Shown here: positions 8,801 through 15,670 of the stretch, piece by piece
How positions within the stretch are numbered: position 1 is the stretch's first letter
How the letters are laid out: every line of letters begins with the position of its first letter
Assembly: GCA_029259835.1 (NCBI GenBank)
Contig: JAJDEL010000831.1
Span: 1-15,670, forward strand
From: Planctomicrobium sp.
GTDB taxonomy: Bacteria > Planctomycetota > Planctomycetia > Planctomycetales > Planctomycetaceae
Reading direction: 5' to 3'
DNA length: 15,670 nucleotides
Position numbers and translations under genes: made by a program
Notes under the pieces: generated by a model
Told to the model about the DNA's origin: nothing
Database searches by the model: none
The model's input: only the letters and a program-made list of their open reading frames with translations

Positions 8801-11800
8801 TGATTCCATTGCCAGGTGGCACAGATCCCAACATTCCGATTGAAGTCAGTTTGCGTTTGGGAAAACCGGCAGTGAAGAAATCGCATCCGGAACTCACTCT
8901 GCCAGTCGTTTTCGCGCCGGTCCTCAAGACTCAGTGGAATATCACCGGTGACGAGAAACACGTTTTGGTGCCAAGTGGTGGAACCGTCGCGCCTGCCGTA
9001 CCGGTATTGCGTCCGTCCGGTTTTGAATGGGTCGCTAAACATGGAATCATTTCACTCTTCGTGATCGGACTGTTCACTGGCATTGGAATATGGGCGCGCG
9101 ATATAACAGGATTTTGGTCTGTGCTGGGGCTGCTCAGTTTGGGAATTGCTATCTTCGTAGCGTGTCTCGCCGCGACGACAGCACTTTCACAATCTGGATC
9201 GCCGGAGCCACTGCAACTCAGTTTGCCAATCCTTTCAGCGGAAGAAACCGTTGAACTCCAAGTACACAACATGCCACTTTGGCGAGTTGATTTCTCCTGG
9301 ACGGGGCTGATTTCCGTGTTGGCTGGGATCTCAATGATCGTCTGGTCATTTCGCAAGCACGAGACGTGGCGAAGAATACAGATCCGTTGTGGTAGCATGA
9401 TCTTGATTGCTTTAGGCGTGCTGCTTCAAGGCGCCGGAGCACCATGGTTTTATGGTCTGCTCGCCCTGGCGATCCTGATCTTGCTTTTTGTCCAGCCAGC
9501 AATCAAATCGATCCGCAATATCCGTCGCTGGGTGCATCGTGTTGCTGAGCAGCGGAAGGCGAATCAAGGAGCCAAGCAGAACAGTCCCGGCCCTGAATCC
9601 GGCACGGAATCCGGAGCAGTGGTCACAATGATTGCCTTCGTCGCTTTTGCTTTTTCTTCGACGTGCAGTTGCCTTGCGGCGGTTCCCAATGGTTTTGAAG
9701 CGCCAGATTCGATCACGCAGCAGTGGCAGGTTACACATCAAGACGCACGCTTGAAAGCACGCGGAACGATCACGTTGTCCGGACGACCCGGCGACCGATT
9801 TGTTCTACTGAGAGCACCCGCTGTCCTGACGAATTTTGACGGAGAAGGCCTGCGTCTCATCAAACAAGAAGTGCCTGGCAACGGTCTGACTTACATCATT
9901 AGCATTCCCCTCACCGAGGAAGCGTCCGAGATTGATGAAAATTCCGGGCCAGCCCCGGCAGTCAATTACAAAGCCACATTCGAGTATCAGTTGGAGGCGA
10001 TTGAGCCCATTAAAGGCTTGCCAGTCCTCACCGGAACCGCCGCAGTTCAGGAAATCAATCTCAAATACGACCAAGCTGGATGGGACGTGATTGGTTCAAC
10101 CGCAGTCAGAATCGAGCAGGGAAAATCCGATGCTGAGACAACTCAAGCGAAGGTGCTGCTTGGTCCTGGAAAGGCCAGCCTGATACTGAAACCGAAGGCC
10201 CGTGATGTCACCATGGAGAAGACGCAGTTTTTTGTTGAAGCTTCGAACCTATTTCTACCTGGTCCAGGCGTCGTTGATGGTCGTCATCGTCTCAACATTC
10301 GCACCTCACAGGGGCAGGTGAGTGTACTCAATGTGCTTGTCCCCAAAGGCTTGACCGTCAGCGCGGTAAGTGGTCCGGTCGGTTCCTGGCAGTTCGACGC
10401 AGACAGCGGCGGCCTGAAACTAGAAATCGAACCGGCTCAGTCGCAAACGTTTAACGTCATGATTGAAACGCAACGCGGTCTCGATCCATTGCCTGCGGAT
10501 GTCAATCTGGCTCCGCTGAGAGTCAATGATGCAACTGGAGAAGTCGGTCTGGTCGCAATCGCATTCGGCCCCGAAGCCCAGCCAGAGAAGTTGGAACCGA
10601 ACGTGATGTCCGCCGTCAATCTTGGAGATTTTGACTCGAGTTTGATACTCCAAAAGCAAGCGGTGTTGCATCGAGTTTATCGCTATGGTGCTGAAGGTGG
10701 AGAGCTGGCCGTGCGAGTCACCCCGGTCGATTCGGAAGTGCGAGTCATCAGCAAACAAGTGTTGTCTTTGGGTGATGAACGAGTTGTCCTGGGCGTCAAC
10801 TTCGCCGCTGACATTTCGCGTGCTGGCTTGTTTCAACTCAGTTTTCCATTGCCTGACGGGCTTGAAGTCGAGTCGCTGACCGGCGCCGCGCTGCACCACT
10901 GGGCTGAACTCAGTGAAGGCGGCAGGCGACGAATTATTCTCCACCTGAACGGCAAGACCATCGGCACGCAGAGTTTTTCACTGACTTTATCCGGAACAGC
11001 ACCGACGGACGTCGGTCAGTGGGAGATTCCCCGTTTCGAGCTAAATGAGGCAGCACGCCAGACCGGTGAATTGGTCGTGCGGCCTACGACTGGCATTCGG
11101 TTAAGAACCGTGTCGCGTCAAAACCTGTCCGAAACAGACCCTCGCGCCATGGGCGGCAGTGCTCAAGGTGCCTTGGCATTTCGACTCTTGCAACGTGATT
11201 GGAATCTGGTTCTCGACATCGAAAAACTCGATCCTTGGTTGACTGGTCAAGTCCTGCACGAAATCACTTTGCGAGAAGGCCAAACGCGGTCGGCTTTGAT
11301 TGCAAGCCTTGATGTGCAAAACGCTTCGATTCGTGCTCTGCGCGTCATTCTACCGATTACAAATGAGGACGAGATCAAAACGCTTCGAGCCAGTGGCGAC
11401 ACAGTCAGCGATTTGGTCAGAACGGCGCCAGATTCGAACATCTGGGAAGTTCAATTCAAACGCCGTTTAGTTGGCAAAGTTCAATTCCGAATCGAATACG
11501 AGCGCCGCGGTGATCGTGAGAACGAAGACGAAACACTCAGCCCGGCTGGATTTCCTGAAGTCCGCCAGATTTCCTATTACTTTGGTGTTCGTGCTGGAGG
11601 TCGACTGGAGCTAGAACACGACGCCCTCACGCAAGGGTGGCAGCGGGTCGACTGGAACATGATTCCTCAATCTCTTCGGGAAGCAGAGAATCGAAACGTT
11701 CCAGCGTTCGCGTTCCGAACCGTCGACCCCGCCAACGTTCTTAAAATTCACGCCAAACGCCATTCGCTGGCAGATGCTCTCAAGCTCCGCGTGGCCGAAG

Positions 11801-12894
11801 GCTCGTTCACCACCGTTCTGTCGCCGACCGGCGATCAACTGACCGCAGTCGACGTGATTATGGAAGTCATTCAGCGTAGCAGTCTGAGTGTCGGTCTACC
11901 GAAGGGAGGCGAGTTATTTAGCATTTTCGTCAATGGCGAAAGTGTGAATTCCATTCGTCAAGGAGGGGACAATAATGCTTGGCAGTTCTACATCCTTCCG
12001 GGTATCGATGATCGCACAGCGCACGTCCGCTTTGTCTATTCTGTCACGGGCGATCGGCTAAGTAATCTGATGCTGAGCAGCCCGCAACTGAATGTACCTC
12101 TGGAAAACATTCAGTGGAACGTCATCGCCCCGAAAGGCTTTGAGTTGACTGACAACGATGGCAATCTGGAATTGATCAAGCAGACGAATCAGAAGAACTA
12201 TGACCGCGACTCCTACCTCTCAAAAGCCAGCGGGAAACGACAGGACCAGGCGCAACATGCGGCCCAACTCCTCGATCAAGCGAATCAGCTTCTCCAGGCC
12301 GGCGAACAATCCAAAGCCCGATGGGCACTCAACAGTGTCGCTAACCTGTACGCGCTCGACGCCGCCTCGAACGAAGATGCACGAGTCCAGTTGGAAAACC
12401 TTCAAACGCAACAGGCGATTGTCGGCCTGAACACGCGTCGTCAGCGTCTGTATCTCGACAACAACAGAAATGACCCTGACCGAATCGACAACAAACAACT
12501 TCGACAGGCTGCTGCCAAGAACCCAGTTTTGCAACAAGATCAACTGAACTTCCGGCCTCAGCAACTCAGCCAATTGCTACAAGGGAATACGACGGCGGAC
12601 AACGCGGTCCTTCAGCAAATCGCAGCCCGCCTGGTTCAGCATCAACACACGACCGAACCTGCACCGCAGGCCATCATCATCAGCCTGCCTGAAGAGGGTG
12701 AAGTCTATACCTTTGGTCGCAGCGTACAAGTTGCCGAGAACGCACCACTGGAGCTTGACCTCGTCTTCGACTCCAAACTCAGACTCCATCTCTGGCAAAC
12801 GGCCCTGTTGCTTACCCTGCTCGCAGGCTTCGCGGCAGCCTTAGCGTTTGTCACAACCAGAGACGATCATCTGACAAATTCAACATTAGAATAA
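5881..12894 (+). CDS. Giant (2337-residue) secreted/multi-pass envelope protein with repeated beta modules; unknown function
   Basis: I recognise no catalytic family. Residues 8-35 form a signal peptide (RKSLR, hydrophobic core, then CRAQ before EEADQ); ATG 5881 and ATG 5902 are both possible starts. Residues about 36-1050 are beta-rich and extracytoplasmic. Membrane helices follow at about 1055-1073, 1078-1102, 1141-1158, 1171-1188, 1193-1210 and 1248-1268; the basic stretches after the third (RKHETWRR) and fifth (RRWVHRVAEQRK) fit a positive-inside topology. The sixth resembles a second signal peptide (ending CLAA), followed by another beta-rich half (about 1269-2090). Then come a Gln/Asn-rich helical segment (about 2100-2255), a short beta part and a final helix (about 2307-2328). 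At least nine copies of a module (hydrophobic strand, V-x-x-V-x-G, often Trp five or six residues later, then two strands) occur in the two halves. The gene looks like a fusion of two related envelope proteins; a role with the upstream vWA protein is inference. Confidence 0.85.
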   Translation: MNEIAQPMSRKSLRIVTQLSLLGLISLMSLPCRAQEEADQANISSSIRNDGTGTIVVEARGQLPKPPVFYTAGANSTAQVGLEHIEQTIELAIKVVQGDAKTMSFGINGKGQVTEVQGENLRSWSVRQAGTKRFLDLHVNEKITDLKAQVKIRSRKLNLQLPVAIDLTHLTPGDSVGFDSIVSIHYASGIEGAITAATGFAPLDTDGGGNRFQSATGGQIKLTLNRAGASPGPIELTETTLKGDVHANGDSIHFQFLGTAHVTEPHAEITILSGNAAVNEVPTDANYRLRLSTEGGHSVYKLIFSKVGTFPVKLNFVAALASPAANGRSMDFTIAASAVVPLTLSGLESNLEFHRDQESVVPLRDNDSWLGFLPATGRAKLQWKTARKTGEGKLFFSTTGRIDSNVGAGLLRQDHVIDYQILQGELDSFRILLQGPGEILDVEGSNIVAWKVITLGVDRHLEATLSQPVTGTGQIKVRSQTPLGAFPVRVEGLRLNPVGALRHSGHLRLTNIGSVRLEPTALSGMTQLAPEQFPGDAIKARQIFVYRFPAAAHSFTVAADRIESEVNISELVLYQLAETDRVIKADIELDVREAPIREWDFGIPSDYSVVSVTGASVADYIAASTVADGRRNLKVVFGKDVVGRHLVTLHLEKSEAAAAGNWVLQRIDYPGAKTVRGAIGIVGAPGFRVSVGQTDLLVEKPLSYFPKPSAHLQQAFRIREPGWSATMQVELLDRSVQSDVFHLYSLSQETVYGSALINYFVTGAPVSEWKFAVPETMGKVMVDGQDVRTWRREADMLTVSLHQPVMGAYTLLVTFEEKPDKSKATFQAGQISPTGVQGERGYIQVVSPMQVEIETVSISEDILKLDPLELPAEFRLLSTAPPLGTWQYTDRPFELNLKVNWFQPGTTVTQVVEFSEANSRVSQDGELVTDVLYYVKSRGQRTFKIKIPGEPVRLWAVSVNGQPVTARQADDATLIPLPGGTDPNIPIEVSLRLGKPAVKKSHPELTLPVVFAPVLKTQWNITGDEKHVLVPSGGTVAPAVPVLRPSGFEWVAKHGIISLFVIGLFTGIGIWARDITGFWSVLGLLSLGIAIFVACLAATTALSQSGSPEPLQLSLPILSAEETVELQVHNMPLWRVDFSWTGLISVLAGISMIVWSFRKHETWRRIQIRCGSMILIALGVLLQGAGAPWFYGLLALAILILLFVQPAIKSIRNIRRWVHRVAEQRKANQGAKQNSPGPESGTESGAVVTMIAFVAFAFSSTCSCLAAVPNGFEAPDSITQQWQVTHQDARLKARGTITLSGRPGDRFVLLRAPAVLTNFDGEGLRLIKQEVPGNGLTYIISIPLTEEASEIDENSGPAPAVNYKATFEYQLEAIEPIKGLPVLTGTAAVQEINLKYDQAGWDVIGSTAVRIEQGKSDAETTQAKVLLGPGKASLILKPKARDVTMEKTQFFVEASNLFLPGPGVVDGRHRLNIRTSQGQVSVLNVLVPKGLTVSAVSGPVGSWQFDADSGGLKLEIEPAQSQTFNVMIETQRGLDPLPADVNLAPLRVNDATGEVGLVAIAFGPEAQPEKLEPNVMSAVNLGDFDSSLILQKQAVLHRVYRYGAEGGELAVRVTPVDSEVRVISKQVLSLGDERVVLGVNFAADISRAGLFQLSFPLPDGLEVESLTGAALHHWAELSEGGRRRIILHLNGKTIGTQSFSLTLSGTAPTDVGQWEIPRFELNEAARQTGELVVRPTTGIRLRTVSRQNLSETDPRAMGGSAQGALAFRLLQRDWNLVLDIEKLDPWLTGQVLHEITLREGQTRSALIASLDVQNASIRALRVILPITNEDEIKTLRASGDTVSDLVRTAPDSNIWEVQFKRRLVGKVQFRIEYERRGDRENEDETLSPAGFPEVRQISYYFGVRAGGRLELEHDALTQGWQRVDWNMIPQSLREAENRNVPAFAFRTVDPANVLKIHAKRHSLADALKLRVAEGSFTTVLSPTGDQLTAVDVIMEVIQRSSLSVGLPKGGELFSIFVNGESVNSIRQGGDNNAWQFYILPGIDDRTAHVRFVYSVTGDRLSNLMLSSPQLNVPLENIQWNVIAPKGFELTDNDGNLELIKQTNQKNYDRDSYLSKASGKRQDQAQHAAQLLDQANQLLQAGEQSKARWALNSVANLYALDAASNEDARVQLENLQTQQAIVGLNTRRQRLYLDNNRNDPDRIDNKQLRQAAAKNPVLQQDQLNFRPQQLSQLLQGNTTADNAVLQQIAARLVQHQHTTEPAPQAIIISLPEEGEVYTFGRSVQVAENAPLELDLVFDSKLRLHLWQTALLLTLLAGFAAALAFVTTRDDHLTNSTLE

Positions 12895-13038
12895 ATTGAA
12901 CAACTCGGTATTTACACCGTGGTTGTCGACTTCATCCGGGAGATCGCGAGCGTTTCAAGATCGAGGATTTTACCTGCGACGATTTTGTTTGAACGACAAT
13001 CGGTATGACTGTCAGCATGAGTGAGACTGCTGATGGTC

Positions 13039-13057
13039 TAGTCGAAAGTCTCGACTA
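13039..13057. repeat. Perfect 7-bp inverted repeat downstream of the giant gene
   Basis: TAGTCGA (13039-13045) and TCGACTA (13051-13057) flank a 5-base loop AAGTC. The site lies about 145 bases past the giant gene's stop codon. It has no T-run, so a factor-independent terminator is unlikely; a protein-binding palindrome or RNA 3' structure is possible, or chance. Confidence 0.35.
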
Positions 13058-13499
13058 CAAACACGTCGCCATCCGGTGAGATTCCTTCGTCCAGATAAGT
13101 TCAAATCGGTTGACTACTCACGTGATCAGTCTAGACGGCTGGATCAAGTGCCTGCTCCCGTCGGAGCTTGTTATAGCCCACAAGTGACACACGTTTGTTG
13201 AAACAGAAGATCGCTAGAACGTTGGATTTGCGATAGAGAAAAAAATCTCGTCATCACGCCAGTGTTTCACAGCGCTTCAGAAACTCATACGATTTATTAC
13301 TTTCGCGAAGCATTTGATTTCCAGCATTGAATCGTACTTTCGTGTCCTGTTGTTTTGACCAACACACCCAAAAAGACGAGTCAAAATAATGAATGCAGCA
13401 GCCTACCCTCAATCGAAATGCGTGGTCAATTCGACTTAGTGACATTCCGTGACGTGCGTTTGGGTATTGGGGGGGAGGCAGAATTGATCCTTTCGTAAG

Positions 13500-13552
13500 T
13501 GCACCCGGTCACATCGGCCGGCAGTACATGTTTTCTTGCAGCGACGTGCAGG
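13500..13552 (+). repeat. 53-bp hairpin repeat, copy 2
   Basis: This is the same-orientation partner of the element at 1134-1186, with 47 of 53 positions identical. The first stem is kept: CCGGTC pairs with GGCCGG around the loop ACATC, where an A-to-G change turns one A-U pair of copy 1 into a G-U pair in RNA. The second stem differs in sequence but can still form, as TGCA ... TGCA around GCGACG. Differences that preserve pairing suggest that the structure matters. It sits in the middle of a spacer, as does copy 1. Confidence 0.75.
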
Positions 13553-13889
13553 TATCGAAGAAGGGTTCATGTCTTTGAATTTCATACAGAAGGGCTTTGA
13601 CGACGACTGAATCAAGTATCAAGATCGGTAATCACGCGCCATCACTCAGAGCATAACCTTGACTTGGTCTCTTCATCTGAAAATTGTAAATGCAGTATGG
13701 CTGGAGGACTCTTCGATGTGAGCGAGATACCTCAGCTCCCACGGCAATTCGACATTTTGTTTTCCGACATGAGAACCTCGCTCTCGCTCGTCTGACAAAT
13801 CCCTCAGTCGCCAATTTGGTTGAGCCAGAAACCGAAAACCCCAACGGTTTGATGGCATTCACAAATTGCTCACATCAGTCGCACCACGA

Positions 13890-13906
13890 ACCGCTTGATG
13901 AGCGGT
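13890..13906. repeat. 6-bp inverted repeat 74 bp before the DUF4062-NTPase gene
   Basis: ACCGCT (13890-13895) and AGCGGT (13901-13906) flank the loop TGATG. The position in the probable leader or promoter zone of the downstream gene would fit an operator or a leader hairpin. The sequence alone does not decide, and a 6-bp palindrome can arise by chance. Confidence 0.3.
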
Positions 13907-13979
13907 GGGCGCCGGAGTACTGTAGACGCACGCTCACCAATGTCGCGGCGTCGACCATTGACTTATCGGACAACTTGTG

Positions 13980-15670
13980 ATGGCTGCCAATTGGAAAACC
14001 GTTCGCGTTTTTATCTCCTCCACCTTTCGCGACATGCATTCCGAACGGGATCATCTCGTGAAGGTGGTGTTCCCGGCGTTGCGAGAGCGACTGTTGCCGT
14101 ACCGAATTCACCTAGTCGATATCGACCTGCGGTGGGGGGTGACGGCGAAGCAGGCGGACAACGACCAGGCCCTCGATTTGTGTCTGCAGCAGATTGACGA
14201 ATGCCGTCCGCTGTTTGTGGGCCTGCTGGGGTCACGGTATGGCTGGGTACCGGAGGGGTACCCCGACGAGGCGGTCACGAAGTACGGCTGGATTCAGCAT
14301 GAGACCGGCAAAAGCATCACCGAATTGGAGATCCTGTACGGTGTGCTGCGAAATGAAAAGATGCGGGGCCACGCATTCTTCTGTTTTCGTGATCCCGCGT
14401 TTCTGTGTGATCTACCGAGCGGACGACAACTTCACGATTGTGCTGAGTTCCCGACCGAAAAAGAAGCCGACACATTGTCATCACGTGAGGCCAGATCCCG
14501 AGTCCTCGACCGTCGCCGCAAGCTTGAGGCTCTAAAGGATGAGATTCAGGATGCGGAGCCGCCGGTTCCGCTGTACGCAGACTACGCCTGCCGCTACCAG
14601 GGACTGAAGCTCAACTGGCGGATCGCGCAACAGAAGCTCAGCGAAGCCGACAGGAAGACACTGCACGAGATCGCTCGCGATGGCATCGTCGATCCGCAGG
14701 AGTACGCCGGACTGAGCGGTGACTTGCGGGCGTTCGTGGACGCCGAGAGTGTCGTCTATCTCGACGGCATCAAACCGTTCGGCGAGCGGTTGGGTGAGCA
14801 ACTCTGGGCTGCCATCCAGACCGAACATGACCTGCCGGAGACACCTCCCAACCAAACTCTGGCCGAGGCCGATCCGCTGGCCGAAGAGGCCGACTACCAC
14901 GAGCGATTCATGGAGTCGCGGCTGCGCGTTTATGTGGTCCGCGACAAGATGAACCGAGCGTTGACCAAGTTCGCCGACGCCGAGCACACGGTGCCGTGTC
15001 TGGTGACCGGACCGTCGGGGGTCGGCAAGTCGGCCGCCTTGGCGATGTTCGTGACCACGCACGGGGAGAGTCACCCGGACGTCACGGTGATACCGCATTT
15101 CGTCGGTGCCAGCCCCCGCTCCACCGATCTGCGACAGATCCTTCGACGGTTCTGTCAGATTCTCCAGAACGAATTTGGTTTTGAAGATGAGGTGCCTCAG
15201 GAATTCACCAAATTATCCATGTTGTTCCGCGATTTCCTCCTGCGTGTGCCAGGCAATCGGCGAGTTCTGTTCGCGATTGACGCCCTGAACCAGTTGGACG
15301 AGACCGACAACGCACATGCCCTCCACTGGCTGCCGCACGAATGGCCCGCGCATGTCAAGCTGTTTACCAGTTGCATCGACGACCCGGATCGCAGCGAATC
15401 GGTTCTGGAGGTATTTCAAAAAAGGAAACAGGAGAATTTCATCGTCGACCCACTAACGAACGAGGAGCGCTTCGAGATCGTGCAGCGGGTTCCGTCACTC
15501 TCCGCCAAGTCGTTGGACGAAAAACAGATCACACTTTTGCTGTCGAACCCGGCCACGACCAATCCGTTGTTTCTGTTGGTGGCGCTGGAAGAGCTGCGGG
15601 GCTTCGGGTCGTTCGAGGATTTGAACGATCGAATCAAACACTTTCCCCGTGGAGACAATTCGGTTACCGC
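13980..15670 (+). CDS. DUF4062-domain STAND/NACHT-type NTPase, 3' end outside the window
   Basis: The frame is open from ATG 13980 to the window edge (563 codons, no stop). Residues about 7-120 are a DUF4062 domain: FISSTFRDM with ER (11-23), DIDLRWGVT (47-55), GLLGSRYGWVP (81-91) and SITELEI (112-118). A linker region follows, then a P-loop NTPase with Walker A GPSGVGKS (344-351) and Walker B VLFAIDALNQLDE (429-441), and a strand LFTSCIDDP shortly after. This order is known from NPHP3/TEP1-like and bacterial STAND proteins, where DUF4062 (considered TIR-like) precedes an NTPase switch and C-terminal repeats sense a ligand. Here the repeats, if any, lie beyond the window. No strong ribosome binding site is seen; GTG 13977 is an alternative start, and an in-frame stop at 13959-13961 bounds the frame. 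Domain calls are confident; a defence or signalling role is inference. Confidence 0.9.
   Translation, partial: MAANWKTVRVFISSTFRDMHSERDHLVKVVFPALRERLLPYRIHLVDIDLRWGVTAKQADNDQALDLCLQQIDECRPLFVGLLGSRYGWVPEGYPDEAVTKYGWIQHETGKSITELEILYGVLRNEKMRGHAFFCFRDPAFLCDLPSGRQLHDCAEFPTEKEADTLSSREARSRVLDRRRKLEALKDEIQDAEPPVPLYADYACRYQGLKLNWRIAQQKLSEADRKTLHEIARDGIVDPQEYAGLSGDLRAFVDAESVVYLDGIKPFGERLGEQLWAAIQTEHDLPETPPNQTLAEADPLAEEADYHERFMESRLRVYVVRDKMNRALTKFADAEHTVPCLVTGPSGVGKSAALAMFVTTHGESHPDVTVIPHFVGASPRSTDLRQILRRFCQILQNEFGFEDEVPQEFTKLSMLFRDFLLRVPGNRRVLFAIDALNQLDETDNAHALHWLPHEWPAHVKLFTSCIDDPDRSESVLEVFQKRKQENFIVDPLTNEERFEIVQRVPSLSAKSLDEKQITLLLSNPATTNPLFLLVALEELRGFGSFEDLNDRIKHFPRGDNSVT

Larger units (their letters stand above)
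12895..13979. other. Gene-poor spacer between the giant gene and the DUF4062-NTPase gene
   Basis: Over nearly 1.1 kb no gene is convincing. Short open frames occur on both strands (for example 13690-13980 plus and 13862-13632 minus) and overlap one another; none shows a family motif or a good ribosome binding site. The stretch contains a perfect 7-bp stem-loop at 13039-13057, the second copy of the 53-bp repeat at 13500-13552, and a 6-bp stem-loop at 13890-13906. No classical T-tailed terminator is visible after the giant gene. The promoter of the downstream gene should lie at the right end but I could not pick it out. Confidence 0.5.

Noticed and set aside
10420..10944. 174-codon minus-strand open frame
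   Set aside because: It is antisense to the giant gene, which carries the repeated module in the same bases.
12895..12960. Terminator directly after the giant gene
   Set aside because: Only a 4-bp CGGT/ACCG pairing is present, with no T-tract.
13632..13862. 76-codon minus-strand open frame in the same spacer
   Set aside because: It competes with the plus frame over the same bases and nothing favours it.
13690..13980. 96-codon plus-strand open frame before the DUF4062 gene
   Set aside because: Overlapping open frames exist on both strands here, there is no ribosome binding site or family motif, and it ends at the start codon of the next gene.
14532..15098. 188-codon minus-strand open frame
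   Set aside because: It is antisense to the DUF4062-NTPase gene across the Walker A region; the plus frame has clear domain motifs.

Overview
The window looks like planctomycete chromosome (phylum Planctomycetota). I infer this from gene content: an ECF sigma factor overlapping a gene whose product joins an anti-sigma-like head, one membrane helix and a YfbK-type von Willebrand factor A (vWA) domain with a DUF3520 tail, followed by a very large secreted/membrane protein of no recognised family. GC is moderate and codon use in the main block looks uniform. No rRNA, tRNA, CRISPR array or transposase was found.

Layout. At the left edge (about 1-153) nothing can be assigned. At 154-657 (minus strand) is a pyridoxamine-5'-phosphate-oxidase-like flavoprotein gene that lacks the start of the family fold, so it is probably 5'-truncated. 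From 658 to 1552 no intact gene is supported; this stretch holds possible decayed coding sequence, one copy of a 53-bp hairpin repeat and, just before the sigma gene, a perfect inverted repeat. The core is a plus-strand block of three genes: the sigma factor (1553-2149), the anti-sigma-like/vWA protein (2146-5760, overlapping the sigma gene by 4 bp) and a 2337-residue protein (5881-12894). From 12895 to 13979 lies another gene-poor spacer with a second copy of the 53-bp repeat and two small stem-loops. At 13980 a new plus-strand gene begins and runs off the window end: a DUF4062 domain followed by a P-loop NTPase of the NACHT/STAND kind.

How the genes may work together (inference). The sigma factor and the membrane-anchored protein have the arrangement of a sigma/anti-sigma pair, with the anti-sigma-like head in the cytoplasm and a long disordered linker carrying the vWA domain outside the membrane. 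The giant protein has an N-terminal signal peptide, two extracytoplasmic beta-rich halves of about 1000 residues each, a central bundle of about six membrane helices and a C-terminal membrane helix. It carries at least nine copies of a short module of its own, which makes it a plausible envelope-side partner, sensor or structural target of the vWA protein. This three-gene unit is the best candidate here for an undescribed system. The DUF4062-NTPase gene at the right edge is a separate unit whose architecture recalls STAND-type signalling or defence ATPases.
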